Assembly (NCBI GenBank): GCA_964429575.1
Contig: CAYSCX010000001.1
Location: 1 to 64,000 of the forward strand
Direction of reading: 5' to 3'
Length of the DNA: 64,000 nucleotides
Source: CAYSCX01 sp964429575
GTDB lineage: Bacteria > Desulfobacterota > Binatia > Binatales > Binataceae
A program made the translations under genes and the position numbers. This document shows positions 1-8,858 of this stretch, piece by piece; the stretch's first letter is position 1, and every line of letters begins with the position of its first letter. The notes under the pieces were generated by a model. That model was not told where the DNA came from. It ran no database searches and worked only from the letters and a program-made list of their open reading frames with translations.

Positions 1-634
1 TTTCGTAGACCGCCGACGGCGCCATCAGGCCCTGCTGAATTCCCGCGCGGCTGGTTACGTATTCGAACGCGGGGAAGTCATCCAGTCCCCAGGTGAACGG
101 CAGCTCGACCAAATCAACTTCGCGGCCAAACTCGTAAGGCCCGTCTTCGTGCTGGCGATCGCCGGTGCGGCAGTAGTACGGCGAGAAGTCATCGCCCATC
201 AAGCTCGAGTCGTACACGAAGCCGTGCTTGAGCAGCAGCGCGACCATGTGCGCGCTAAGCCCCGCGCCGGGTGATCGGTAGCCGACGGGCCGCTTGCCGG
301 TGACGCGTTGCAGCACTTCATTGCCGCGCACGAGGATGCGTTCCTCGTCGGCCGCATCCTTGGGGCGCGAATGTAGGTAGCCGTGATTTCCAATTTCGTG
401 GCCCGCGGCGACTACTTTCTCGACGACCGCCGGATATGTCTCGGCGGTGTGACCGGGGATGAACCAAGTGGCGCGCACGCCCCACTCGCGCAGCATTTCG
501 AGGATGCGCAGTGCGCCGACGCGTCCGAACTCGCCGCGCGAGATCGCGCTAAGCGACGTCGCGCGGAAGCCGCCGATCCAGAGCGAGATCGCGTCGAAGT
601 CGAAGCTCAGGCAGATCGCGACATTCTTCGCCAT
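1..634 (-). CDS. Polysaccharide deacetylase family protein (3' end outside window)
   Basis: Carbohydrate-esterase 4 / NodB-like hydrolase that would remove acyl groups from an N-acylated glycan or, in the PuuE-like subgroup, act on a small amide. The N-terminus reads MAKNVAICLSFDFDA, the first NodB metal motif. About 80 residues on comes a G-H-E-I-G-N-H-G-Y-L-H-S segment, the second motif with its His ligands, followed by R-S-P-G. The ATG has GGAGG about 6 bases upstream. No signal peptide is visible, which favours a cytoplasmic enzyme over a cell-wall one. The gene runs off the left edge, so the C-terminal catalytic motifs cannot be checked. Substrate unknown. Confidence 0.85.
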   Translation of the reverse strand, partial: MAKNVAICLSFDFDAISLWIGGFRATSLSAISRGEFGRVGALRILEMLREWGVRATWFIPGHTAETYPAVVEKVVAAGHEIGNHGYLHSRPKDAADEERILVRGNEVLQRVTGKRPVGYRSPGAGLSAHMVALLLKHGFVYDSSLMGDDFSPYYCRTGDRQHEDGPYEFGREVDLVELPFTWGLDDFPAFEYVTSRAGIQQGLMAPSAVYE

Positions 635-712
635 GGCATCCTCCCGTCGCCCCCCTGCTGCTGCCGCAGTCAAATACTGCGGCGGCGCGCGCGATGCAAA
701 GGCGGCGAAGTG

Positions 713-3313
713 TCAGCTCTGGGGGTCACGCGGACGGCTTAGCGTCTCGAGTTTGTCGAGCCGCTCGCGGAGTTTCGTGTCGTCCTCGCGAAGTTTCTCG
801 ATATCTTCGCGCAACTTCTGGCCTTCCTCGACCCGGCTTCGCCCCTCGCTGATCGAGCGGATGGCCTCTTCGGCGCGGCGGACGATGCGTCCGTCGAGTT
901 CGCGCTCTGCGAGGCGGCGCAGCGTCGCGAGCGCTTTGGAATCGCCGATATCTTCGAACGCGCCAGGCAGGCGCAGCCGCACCAGGAAGTCGCGGTCGTC
1001 CGCAAGCGGCGTCAGCAGATCGAGGATCTCTGCACGGCGGCTCTCGCGAAGTTCGCCGAACTTGGCAAGCGTGCCGATCGCGGCGACTCTGGTGCGCGGA
1101 TGGCGTCCGTACTGTGACCAGCCGCGCGCGACATCGATCGCGCGATCGTCGCGCAGCTCCGCCATGCCGGCGAGCGAGTGCGCGCGGATGACGTCGAGAT
1201 GCGAGTCGCGCTCCAGAGCGCGGGTGAGCGCGTCGAAGGCGCGCGCGTCGCGCGTGCGGCCGAGCGCCAATGCGGCTTCCGCCTCGACGAAGTAGCTCGC
1301 GTCGCCGCGCTCGAGCACTCCTGCCAGAGCAGCCGCGGCCTCCGCGTTGTTGCGAAATTGGCCGAGCGCACGGACCACGGCGCGCCGCGCTTTCGGATGA
1401 CGCACGCCGAGCGCTTCGATCAGAGCCTTGAGCGCGCCGGAGGTGCGGATCTCGGCGAGCGCTGAAGCGGCATCAGCCTGCACGCCCCAGAATCGATCAT
1501 TCAAGAGAGCGTCGCGCAAAGCGGTGGTTGCCTGGGGGCTTCCTTCCTTGCCGAGTTCGCGGGCGGCGTCAGCACGGCCGATGGCTTCAGGAGCGAGACG
1601 AAGCACCAGCTCGAGCGCCTCGCGGCTCCGCTTGTGCTTGAGCGTCTTGAGGACGTCAAAGCCCGGGTCGAAGCGCACCGCCTTCGGCGCCTTGTCGCGC
1701 GCGAAGTTGAAGCGGTGCTCGCGCTCGCGAATCTCGACGCGGTGGCGCGTCTCGACGCCGTCGGCGTCGATCAGTGCGATGGCCGTCTCGAATCGGAACA
1801 ACGGCGTCGCGTCGCTGGTCTTGTGGGTCTGCTTGACGGTGACGGAAGCGAGTTTGTGCTTTTCATCGAACGAGGTCGAGACTTCGATCTCTGGATGGCC
1901 CTCTTTGTACACCCACTGGTCGAAGAACCAGTCGAGGTTGCGGCCGGTAGCGTCCTCGAAGGCCGTCTGAAGGTCCTGGGTGATTACGTTTCGGCCGCGA
2001 TGGCGTGTGCAGTACAGATTGAGCGCGCGCAAGAACAGATCGTCGCCGACCGTGCGGCGCAGCATGTGGAGAACGAGGCTGCCCTTTTCGTAGAGGTGGC
2101 GATCGAAAAGCTCGATGGGCATCCGGTAGCGGTTGCATACCAACGGGCGGCGGTAGCGGTTGGAATCTTCGTCGAGATAGTTGGCGCGATCCTGACGCAC
2201 ATTCCACGCGAACTCGTCGGCGCCAAGATTCTCCTCGCACCAGAGTGCCTCGAAGTAGGTCGCGAAACCCTCGTTGAGCCAGGCGTGCGCCCAGTCGCGG
2301 CAGGTTACGAGATCGCCCCACCATTGATGGGCGAGTTCGTGCGCGACCAGCGGATCGCTCGAATGGTCGAGATGCGCACGCGCGTCGTGCAACGTGTCTG
2401 CGGTCTGCGTGGTGGCCGAGGTGTTCTCCATGCCTCCGAAAATGAAATCGGTGACGGCGACCTGTGCGTATTTTGCGTAGGGGTAGGGCACGCCAATCTT
2501 GCGCGCAAAGAACCGAATCATGTCCGGCGTGTTGCCGAACGCGCGCCGCGCGTCGTCTTCGCGGCCGCGATGAACATAGTAGAGAACCGGAACTTCGCCC
2601 GCGCGATCTTCGATCGTTACGAATTCGCCCGCGGCGAGCGACATGAGGTAGGCGGAGTGCAGAACGTCGTGCCGCCAGTGAAAGGTTCGCGTGCGCCGCG
2701 CCGCATCCTCGGTGGTCGCGATCAGCGCGCCGTTGGAGATCGCGATGAATTCGCGCGGAACGGCCGCGATGATTTCGCTGGTCACGCGATCGTTGGGGTA
2801 GTCGTAGCAGGGGAACCAGTAGCGCGAGTCCTCGTCCTCGCCTTGCGTCCACGCCTCAACGGGTTTGCCGGGATGCGCCTCGTCGGGACCGACGAAATAG
2901 AGTCCGCGGCGCGGGCATGCGGAGTAATCAATCGCAAGCTCAAGTTCCTCGCCCGCTCTGAGAGCCTGCGGCAGCGTGATGGAGAGCTTGCCGCCGTCGG
3001 TTTCGAATGCGCACGGCTGGCCGGCGGCACGGACCGAAGCAACTGACATTTCGATCGCGTCGAACTCGAGCTTCGCGACGCCGTCGACGATCGCGGCGAG
3101 ACTATGGGTGGCGGTGCCGCCGACTTCGCGTCGCTCGAAGTCGAGCGAGACCTCCAGGCGGATGTGGCGGATGTCGACGACGCGGTCGCGGGGCCATTTT
3201 GGCTCAACATGGTCGGGCTGAAACGCGCGGCGGCCACGCGCGAAACGTGAAGTGAACGCATAGCGGTCGCCGGCTTGTTCGGCGACTTCATCGAGAAAGC
3301 GCGGCTTGTGCAT
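713..3313 (-). CDS. M1 family zinc aminopeptidase with C-terminal HEAT repeats
   Basis: Gluzincin aminopeptidase that removes N-terminal residues from peptides. The M1 signatures are complete: G-G-M-E-N exopeptidase motif, then HELAHQWWGD near residue 325 and the third ligand in W-L-N-E-G-F-A, giving HExxH-x18-E. Residues 1-200 look like the M1 beta-sandwich. After the catalytic domain, about residues 590-820, come Ala/Leu-rich helical repeats of HEAT type, and the last 40 residues are a charged probable coiled coil rich in E, K and R. Length 866 is normal for the HEAT-bearing M1 subgroup. No signal peptide, so probably cytoplasmic. It appears monocistronic; a strong palindrome separates it from the gene upstream. 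Confidence 0.93.
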   Translation of the reverse strand: MHKPRFLDEVAEQAGDRYAFTSRFARGRRAFQPDHVEPKWPRDRVVDIRHIRLEVSLDFERREVGGTATHSLAAIVDGVAKLEFDAIEMSVASVRAAGQPCAFETDGGKLSITLPQALRAGEELELAIDYSACPRRGLYFVGPDEAHPGKPVEAWTQGEDEDSRYWFPCYDYPNDRVTSEIIAAVPREFIAISNGALIATTEDAARRTRTFHWRHDVLHSAYLMSLAAGEFVTIEDRAGEVPVLYYVHRGREDDARRAFGNTPDMIRFFARKIGVPYPYAKYAQVAVTDFIFGGMENTSATTQTADTLHDARAHLDHSSDPLVAHELAHQWWGDLVTCRDWAHAWLNEGFATYFEALWCEENLGADEFAWNVRQDRANYLDEDSNRYRRPLVCNRYRMPIELFDRHLYEKGSLVLHMLRRTVGDDLFLRALNLYCTRHRGRNVITQDLQTAFEDATGRNLDWFFDQWVYKEGHPEIEVSTSFDEKHKLASVTVKQTHKTSDATPLFRFETAIALIDADGVETRHRVEIREREHRFNFARDKAPKAVRFDPGFDVLKTLKHKRSREALELVLRLAPEAIGRADAARELGKEGSPQATTALRDALLNDRFWGVQADAASALAEIRTSGALKALIEALGVRHPKARRAVVRALGQFRNNAEAAAALAGVLERGDASYFVEAEAALALGRTRDARAFDALTRALERDSHLDVIRAHSLAGMAELRDDRAIDVARGWSQYGRHPRTRVAAIGTLAKFGELRESRRAEILDLLTPLADDRDFLVRLRLPGAFEDIGDSKALATLRRLAERELDGRIVRRAEEAIRSISEGRSRVEEGQKLREDIEKLREDDTKLRERLDKLETLSRPRDPQS

Positions 3314-3372
3314 GGTCGAGGATGCTAAGAGACCCCACCGTGCGCGCGCAAACGCGCGGCGCCCGCTGTTCT

Positions 3373-3398
3373 GCGGGGCGCATCGCGATGCGCCCCGC
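3373..3398. repeat. 26-bp perfect palindrome (hairpin)
   Basis: GCGGGGCGCATCG is followed directly by its reverse complement, so RNA from either strand can form a 13-bp GC-rich stem. It lies in the 102-bp gap after the DUF2007 gene and before the aminopeptidase start, both on the reverse strand. That position suits a transcript end or an mRNA-stabilising hairpin. No T-tract follows on the reverse strand, so intrinsic termination is uncertain. Confidence 0.6.
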
Positions 3399-3415
3399 TG
3401 GTCATCCTGAACTCT

Positions 3416-3661
3416 TCAGCTCGCAAAGCCGAAATCGTTCAGGATCTGACTGGCGCGGGCTGCATCCGCGGCGAAGACCATCAGGCGTGGCGGGATCGCC
3501 GCGGCCAAAAAGAGACTGCCAATTCTCCCCGTGTGCGCGTCAAAGACGAACGCATCGATGCCCAAGTTTGCGAGTAACTCGCGCGCCATCTCAACCTCGC
3601 CGGGAACGTTGCACGCAAAGATTTTGACGAGATCGCCTCGTTCGCCTTTCGGGTCAGCCAT
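3416..3661 (-). CDS. DUF2007-family small signal-transducing-type protein
   Basis: An 81-residue protein with the DUF2007 layout: a beta strand (LVKIFACN), an amphipathic helix with EVEMARELLANLGI, a central strand with aromatic and Gly residues, then a short C-terminal helix (AARASQILNDFGF). Members are called putative prokaryotic signal-transducing proteins and resemble a ferredoxin-like alpha/beta fold, but no biochemical role is established. It follows the DedA gene by 16 bases on the same strand, so the two are probably co-transcribed. The family call rests on overall pattern and length. Confidence 0.75.
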   Translation of the reverse strand: MADPKGERGDLVKIFACNVPGEVEMARELLANLGIDAFVFDAHTGRIGSLFLAAAIPPRLMVFAADAARASQILNDFGFAS

Positions 3662-3677
3662 GGCGATGGTCGTGTCG

Positions 3678-4307
3678 TTAGACAGCGGGCGACCGCCGAA
3701 TCTCGCGGACGCGGTGGTAGAGAAAGAGCGCGCCGGCGAGCACGAAAAGCACCGCGATCACTTCGTGAAACCGGTGGAAGTAAGGCACCAATCCATCCCA
3801 GTTCTCGCCGAGTTTCATTCCCGCCCATGCGAGCGCGAGGCACCAGATGTATGAACCGACAAGAGTGTAAATGCTGAACGGCAGCAAGGGCATCCGCGCG
3901 ACACCGGCGGGAAACGCGATGAACGTGCGCACAACCGGAAGCAGCCGCGCGATGAAAACGGCTGCCGAACCCCAGCGCGCGAAGAACCGGTCGGCGATTT
4001 CGATCTCATGCGGCGCAATCAACACCCACTTTCCGTAGCGGAGAAGAAACCAGCGCCCGCCGTTCGAGCCCGCATAGTACGCCGCGTACGAACCAAGGAG
4101 GCATCCAAGCGCGCCCGCCAGCGCGACCAGCTGCAGATCGAAGCGTCCGGTTGCGACCAGGTAGCCCGAAAACGGCATGATGATTTCCGACGGCAGCGGG
4201 ATGCACGCGCTCTCGATGGCCATCATGAGAACGACGCCGGTGTAGCCGAGCGTCGAGATTGCGGTGATGACGAAGGCGGAGAGGGCGACGAGAATGCGCT
4301 CGATCAT
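3678..4307 (-). CDS. DedA family membrane protein
   Basis: Inner-membrane protein of the DedA/SNARE-associated family. Members act as flippases for undecaprenyl phosphate or phosphatidylethanolamine in other bacteria. The 209-residue reading starting MIERILVALSAF is the usual DedA size. It has the family segment ESACIPLPSEIIMPFSG, a hydrophobic G-x-x-x-G-rich helix, and a later R-L-L-P-V-V-R-T-F-I motif with F-P-A-G, typical of the second conserved region. The frame stays open 68 codons further upstream, but that extension is Arg-rich, non-membrane sequence and is rejected. Which lipid carrier this copy moves cannot be told. Confidence 0.9.
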   Translation of the reverse strand: MIERILVALSAFVITAISTLGYTGVVLMMAIESACIPLPSEIIMPFSGYLVATGRFDLQLVALAGALGCLLGSYAAYYAGSNGGRWFLLRYGKWVLIAPHEIEIADRFFARWGSAAVFIARLLPVVRTFIAFPAGVARMPLLPFSIYTLVGSYIWCLALAWAGMKLGENWDGLVPYFHRFHEVIAVLFVLAGALFLYHRVREIRRSPAV

Positions 4308-4575
4308 CGGGACTTGGGGCGTTGGCCGCGCAGCGACTGCCGCGTATACGCGGTTGGAATCGCGCCCCTGACAGGTTGACACGGCCTGCGCGCGAGATCG
4401 AGCGCGGTCAGGAAAAAAGCGCGCGATACTTGCCAGACCGGGGGTATGATGATAACTGCATATATGTTGAACGGATAAGCGACGGAATGCTCGAAGGCGA
4501 GCGCAAATCAAGGCGCGCGGTGCAATCGCAAGCGCCGGGCGGGAAGCGGATCAATCGGCACGGCGAGGAAGAAAA

Positions 4576-5907
4576 ATGGCAAAAGACACGCTGACAATCA
4601 CCGACAACCGCACCGCGAAGAGCTATGAGATCCCGATCGAAGAGGGCGGCGTCATACGCGCGTCGGCGCTGCGCCAGATCCGCGCCAGCCCCGATGACTT
4701 CGGGCTGATGTCATACGATCCCGCATTCACCAACACCGCGTCGTGCCGCAGCCGGATAACGTTCATCGACGGCGACAAGGGCATCCTGCGCTACCGCGGC
4801 TATCCGATCGAGGAACTCGCCGAGAAGAGCAACTACCTCGAGACCGCCTACCTGATCGTCAAGGGCGAGCTGCCCGACGTCAAGCATTTCCGGATCTGGG
4901 AGCACAACATCAAGATCCACACGATGGTGCACGAGAACATCAAGCGCTTCATGGACGGCTTCCGTTACGACGCGCATCCGATGGGCATGCTGGTGGGGAC
5001 CATCGGCGCGATGTCGACGTTCTATCCCGATGCGAAAAATATCTTTGACCTTGAATCGCGCCGTCTGCAGACCCGAAGGCTGATCGGCAAGGTGCCGACC
5101 ATCGCGGCGTGGGCGTACCGGCATTCGCGCGGGCTGCCGTACGTCTATCCCGACAACGATCTTAGCTACACCGGCAACCTGCTCGCGATGCTGTTCAAGA
5201 TGACGGAGCTTCAGTACAAGCCCAACCCGGTGCTGGAGCGCGCGCTCGACGTGTTGTTCATCCTGCACGCCGATCACGAGCAGAACTGTTCGGCCAACGC
5301 GATGCGGTCGGTGGGAAGCTCGCAAGCCGACCCGTACGCATCAACCGCGGCCGCTGCCGCCGCGCTCTACGGGCCTTTGCACGGCGGCGCCAACGAGGCG
5401 GCGATTCGGATGCTGACGGAGATCGGTTCCAAGGAAAAAGTGCCGGCGATGGTGAAGAGCGTGAAGGCGGGCGAACGCAAACTGCAGGGTTTCGGTCACC
5501 GCGTGTACAAGAACTACGACCCGCGCGCGAAGATTCTAAAGCGCGTGGCGTACGAAGCGTTCGAAGTGACCGGCAAGAATCCGCTCATCGACATCGCGCT
5601 GGAACTGGAGCGAATCGCGCTGGAGGACGATTACTTCGTTTCGCGCAAGCTGTATCCCAACGTGGATTTCTACTCGGGGATCATCTACCAGGCGATGGGA
5701 TTTCCGCTGGAGATGTTCCCGGTGTTGTTCGCGATACCGCGTACCTCGGGATGGATGGCGCAGTGGGCGGAGATGGTTCGCGATCCCGAGCAGAAAATTG
5801 CGCGGCCGCGCCAGGTTTATTTCGGCGAGCAGCTTCGCAACTACACCAGGATCGAGTCGCGGCCCGAACCGGTGATGCGCGAAGACGCAGTCAGCGAGGC
5901 GATCTAG
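4576..5907 (+). CDS. gltA: Citrate synthase
   Basis: Condenses acetyl-CoA with oxaloacetate at the entry of the TCA cycle. The 443-residue protein begins MAKDTLTITDN after a GAGGAAGAA ribosome site. It has the long N-terminal part of type II (hexameric) enzymes, the first catalytic His in G-P-L-H-G-G-A-N-E near residue 268, the second in G-F-G-H-R-V-Y-K, and the catalytic Asp in P-N-V-D-F-Y-S-G. Length and motifs are canonical. It stands alone, divergent from the DedA gene across a 268-bp spacer whose AT-rich stretch around 4440-4470 probably holds its promoter, though I see no clean -35/-10 pair. Confidence 0.97.
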   Translation: MAKDTLTITDNRTAKSYEIPIEEGGVIRASALRQIRASPDDFGLMSYDPAFTNTASCRSRITFIDGDKGILRYRGYPIEELAEKSNYLETAYLIVKGELPDVKHFRIWEHNIKIHTMVHENIKRFMDGFRYDAHPMGMLVGTIGAMSTFYPDAKNIFDLESRRLQTRRLIGKVPTIAAWAYRHSRGLPYVYPDNDLSYTGNLLAMLFKMTELQYKPNPVLERALDVLFILHADHEQNCSANAMRSVGSSQADPYASTAAAAAALYGPLHGGANEAAIRMLTEIGSKEKVPAMVKSVKAGERKLQGFGHRVYKNYDPRAKILKRVAYEAFEVTGKNPLIDIALELERIALEDDYFVSRKLYPNVDFYSGIIYQAMGFPLEMFPVLFAIPRTSGWMAQWAEMVRDPEQKIARPRQVYFGEQLRNYTRIESRPEPVMREDAVSEAI

Positions 5908-6074
5908 CGCGGGGCCGCTACCGAGCGATGGAAAAAAGGCACGTATTGCGGTTGACTCGCGGGTGCGATAACCCGTTCTAAGTCATGCACAGGCTGTTGA
6001 AATACGCGCCGTCCGCGGTTGCCGCGCCCGCGCGCTTGACTAGGCTTCACACTGCCGACGCGGGTTAGCGGGCG

Positions 6075-6977
6075 ATGCCGGACAAGCGCGGGGGTCCTTC
6101 GGACGGTCCGGCTTCGACGCCGGAATATGTCGCGCACTATGAACGGTGGGCGGCCGAAATGACGGGGGACAAGGATACGAGCCCGGAGAACAGGGGCGAA
6201 CAGGCCGATTTGCGCGGACCACGGGAGGAGGCGCGAGAGATACGTCAGTCGGCGCGCAGCGCGGCGCGTCGGGGGACGGTGGGTGCGGTGACGCTGGGAG
6301 TGGTGGCGGTAGCGCTGACGGCACTGGTTACGAAGTTTGCCCGGCAGGCCGACACGGCGCCTGCGTCGCCGAGCCCGGCAATGTCCATGGGCGCGCCCGC
6401 GCCCGCGGCGGCAATCCAGAGCACGGGCGCCGATTCGATCTTCTTTCTAATCCTCCAAGACCCGCCCGCGCGAGCGGTGGCGCAACGCCCGGACGAAATC
6501 GAAGGCCGGGCGCGAGCCGCGCTCGAGCGCCGAGGCTTCTACACGCTTGGCGTGTCGGCAAGCCGAAGCGGCGATCTCTACGTGGCGGGGCCGGCCTATG
6601 GCGATTCCGAGGTGCGCGAGATAAAGCGGATCGCGTCGGCAGTGGCCGGCGTCAGGCGCGCCCACTTTCTTCATCCCGAAATGCGCCCAACCGAAGGTCC
6701 GGTGTATCTGGGAGCGCGCACGGCGTCATCGCCGAGCGTATGGGGCGCGACGGTCGTGGCAGTGACACTGGGCTCGCCGGCGGAGCGCGCCGGAATATTG
6801 CCGGGCGACATCATCAAGCGTCTTGGTCTCGCGACGATCGGAGACGCGTCGGAGCTCGAGACTGTGCTCGCGACTCGTGCGCCGGGCGACCGCGTGAAGG
6901 TAGGGCTCAGGCGTGACGGCCACGAGCTGTTCGTGATCGTGCGCCTCGAAGACACGGCGCAACTCGCGCGGAACTGA
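6075..6977 (+). CDS. Single-pass membrane protein with BON-like and PDZ domains
   Basis: A 300-residue protein with a hydrophilic charged N-terminus (1-70), one transmembrane helix at about 73-91 (V-T-L-G-V-V-A-V-A-L-T-A-L), an Ala/Pro/Ser linker, and two folded regions. Residues about 130-200 contain ALERRGFYTLGVSASRSGDL and look like a BON-type alpha/beta unit. Residues about 215-298 are a PDZ domain with the carboxylate-binding turn and G-S-P-A-E-R-A-G-I-L-P-G-D-I-I. PDZ domains of this sort occur in HtrA proteases, but no protease domain is present. It is probably an envelope adaptor. Its stop lies 3 bases from the convergent crotonase stop. Confidence 0.7.
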   Translation: MPDKRGGPSDGPASTPEYVAHYERWAAEMTGDKDTSPENRGEQADLRGPREEAREIRQSARSAARRGTVGAVTLGVVAVALTALVTKFARQADTAPASPSPAMSMGAPAPAAAIQSTGADSIFFLILQDPPARAVAQRPDEIEGRARAALERRGFYTLGVSASRSGDLYVAGPAYGDSEVREIKRIASAVAGVRRAHFLHPEMRPTEGPVYLGARTASSPSVWGATVVAVTLGSPAERAGILPGDIIKRLGLATIGDASELETVLATRAPGDRVKVGLRRDGHELFVIVRLEDTAQLARN

Positions 6978-6979
6978 AG

Positions 6980-7786
6980 TCACGCGCGCTCGGCATAGCG
7001 CGGCTTGCGCTTCTCGATGAACGCCCGCGCACCCTCCTCGAGGTATCCCGCGCGCACGCATAACACCTGATTGCGATCCTCGATGGTGATTGCCTGCTCA
7101 AGCGAGCCGGCGTCGGCGGCAGCCCACATGCATTCCTTGGTGAGCCGCAAACCGAGCGGCGACGTTTCAACCATCTCCTGCGCGAGCTTGGCAGCCGTTG
7201 CGTCGAGTTGATCGTCAGGCACCACCTCAGAGACGAGGCCGGTGCGGAGCGCGCGTTCCGCGTTGATGAAGCGGCCGGTCAGCAAAAGCTCCGCCGCGAC
7301 CGACATGCCCACGGCGCGCGGCAGGTGGTAGCTGACGCCCATGTCGCACGCGGTGAGTCCGATGCGGATGAAGGCCGCATTGAATCGTGCGGATTCGCCC
7401 GCGATGCGCACGTCGCACGCAAGCGCGAGTGCAAAGCCGCCGCCGGCAGCGGGACCGCGGACCGCCGCGATAAACGGCTGCGGAGCGCGCCGCATCATCA
7501 CCGTCAAATCGCTCATCCGCCGCTGCATCTCGAACGTCCCGGTCGTGGACGCCCCGATACTGCTGTCGCCGCGATTCTGTTCCTTCAGGTCCAGCCCCGC
7601 GCAGAACGCCCGTCCCGCGCCGCGCATCACGACCACCCGGGTCTCGTGGTCGGCCGGGAGCTTGCGCAGAAAATCCTCGTACTCGTTGACCAACTGCGCG
7701 CTGAGCGCATTGAGCGTGTGCGGCCGGTTGAGGGTCAGCCACAGGACCGAGCCTTCGCGTTTGAGTTCGAGCGTCTGGTAATCCAT
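6980..7786 (-). CDS. Enoyl-CoA hydratase/isomerase superfamily protein lacking both classical glutamates
   Basis: Crotonase-fold acyl-CoA enzyme of 268 residues. The start at MDYQTLELKREGS has GGAGAT eight bases upstream; the longer open frame adds Arg/Ala-rich sequence with no family likeness. CoA-binding and oxyanion features are present: R-A-F-C-A-G-L-D-L and A-A-G-G-G-F-A-L-A-L-A-C-D. Aligned by eye to rat enoyl-CoA hydratase, the Glu after G-G-G (Glu144) is Ala and the Glu of Q-P-E (Glu164) is Phe. A downstream G-L-T-A-C-D-M-G-V-S-Y offers an Asp instead. A plain hydratase reaction is therefore unlikely; an isomerase or other crotonase chemistry fits better. Substrate unknown. Confidence 0.88.
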   Translation of the reverse strand: MDYQTLELKREGSVLWLTLNRPHTLNALSAQLVNEYEDFLRKLPADHETRVVVMRGAGRAFCAGLDLKEQNRGDSSIGASTTGTFEMQRRMSDLTVMMRRAPQPFIAAVRGPAAGGGFALALACDVRIAGESARFNAAFIRIGLTACDMGVSYHLPRAVGMSVAAELLLTGRFINAERALRTGLVSEVVPDDQLDATAAKLAQEMVETSPLGLRLTKECMWAAADAGSLEQAITIEDRNQVLCVRAGYLEEGARAFIEKRKPRYAERA

Positions 7787-8032
7787 CGGATAAATCTCCG
7801 TAGCGCCGGTGCGCGCATGCGTGACCTGCATTGCACGGCGCGTGAATTTGGCGCCGTGATGGCCGCAACCATAACGCGAAGCGCATGGCGCGCGCCAAAC
7901 GCGGAACACTGCACGGCCCGGTCCAATCGCGCGGCTTGACCGGAACATCAGGCGTGCGACCGCCGCATTTGACAATCGCGCAAACAACCTAGTAGCTCAC
8001 TCACAAACGACGAGTTCGGAGTTTTTCGGGCG

Positions 8033-8848
8033 ATGCCGACCAAGTACATCGAAGTCAGCGGTCATACGACCTATTTTCACTACGCGGGGCAGACCACGCT
8101 GCCCGGCGTGGCGCCGGATTTCTCGCGCGGACGAACCTTGGTGCTCGTTCACGGCGCGGGTTCCAACGGCCACGCGTGGCACCACCAGATCGACGCGCTC
8201 GCCGCGGCGCACAGCCCTATCGCGCTCGACCTCCCCGGCCACGGGCGCTCGGCGAGTGTCGAGGGACTCGCGACAGTTGGAGACTACTCGCAATTCGTCG
8301 CGGCGTTTCTCGACGCGCTCAGGATAAAGTCGGCGGTCCTTGGCGGCCGTTCGATGGGCGGCGCAATCGCCATGGATTTCGCGCTGCGCTATCCCGTGCG
8401 CGTCGAGGCGCTCGTACTGGTCGCGACGGCCGCGAAGTTCCCGATCACCGCTGACAGACTCGCGGCGCTCAAGGCGGTCACGATGGGTCGCGCGCCGCAG
8501 GCATTTGTGACCGACGGCTACGCGCAGAAGACGGTCAAGGAGAAATTCGACGTTGTGCGCGAGGGATGGATGGAGCAGATCAAGACCGACCCGCGCGTGC
8601 GCTACACGGATATGGTCGCATGTTCCAATTGTGACCTGACGGAACAGATCGCCAAGATCGACAAGCCGACGTTGATTCTCGCGGGAGCTGAGGACCAGGG
8701 CACGAGCCCGGCAGCCGCGGAGTTCATCAAGAGCAAGATTCGCGGCGCGAAACTAATCGTGCTCCCCGACGCCGCACACAACATTCCCAACGAACGTCCC
8801 GAGGAAGTGAACGCGGCAATTGAACAATTCCTCGCGGAGTTGAAGTAA
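8033..8848 (+). CDS. Alpha/beta-hydrolase fold protein
   Basis: 271-residue hydrolase with an intact triad: nucleophile elbow G-G-R-S-M-G-G, acid in G-A-E-D-Q-G-T, and His in D-A-A-H-N-I-P. The oxyanion-side V-H-G-A-G-S-N motif precedes them. Such enzymes cleave esters, lactones or C-C bonds; family sequence alone does not name the substrate. It ends 10 bases before the thiolase-like gene on the same strand, so it is probably the first gene of the acyl-CoA cluster that follows and may act on the same compound. No signal peptide. Confidence 0.88.
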   Translation: MPTKYIEVSGHTTYFHYAGQTTLPGVAPDFSRGRTLVLVHGAGSNGHAWHHQIDALAAAHSPIALDLPGHGRSASVEGLATVGDYSQFVAAFLDALRIKSAVLGGRSMGGAIAMDFALRYPVRVEALVLVATAAKFPITADRLAALKAVTMGRAPQAFVTDGYAQKTVKEKFDVVREGWMEQIKTDPRVRYTDMVACSNCDLTEQIAKIDKPTLILAGAEDQGTSPAAAEFIKSKIRGAKLIVLPDAAHNIPNERPEEVNAAIEQFLAELK

Positions 8849-8858
8849 GGGCCGACTA

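Noticed and set aside
1634..3046. 470-codon forward frame opposite the M1 aminopeptidase
   Set aside because: It is antisense to a gene with complete M1 motifs; long antisense frames are common in GC-rich DNA and its translation resembles no protein.
4430..4470. TTGCCA and TATGAT boxes before citrate synthase
   Set aside because: The spacing is 9 bases, too short for a sigma-70 promoter, and other pairings are too long.
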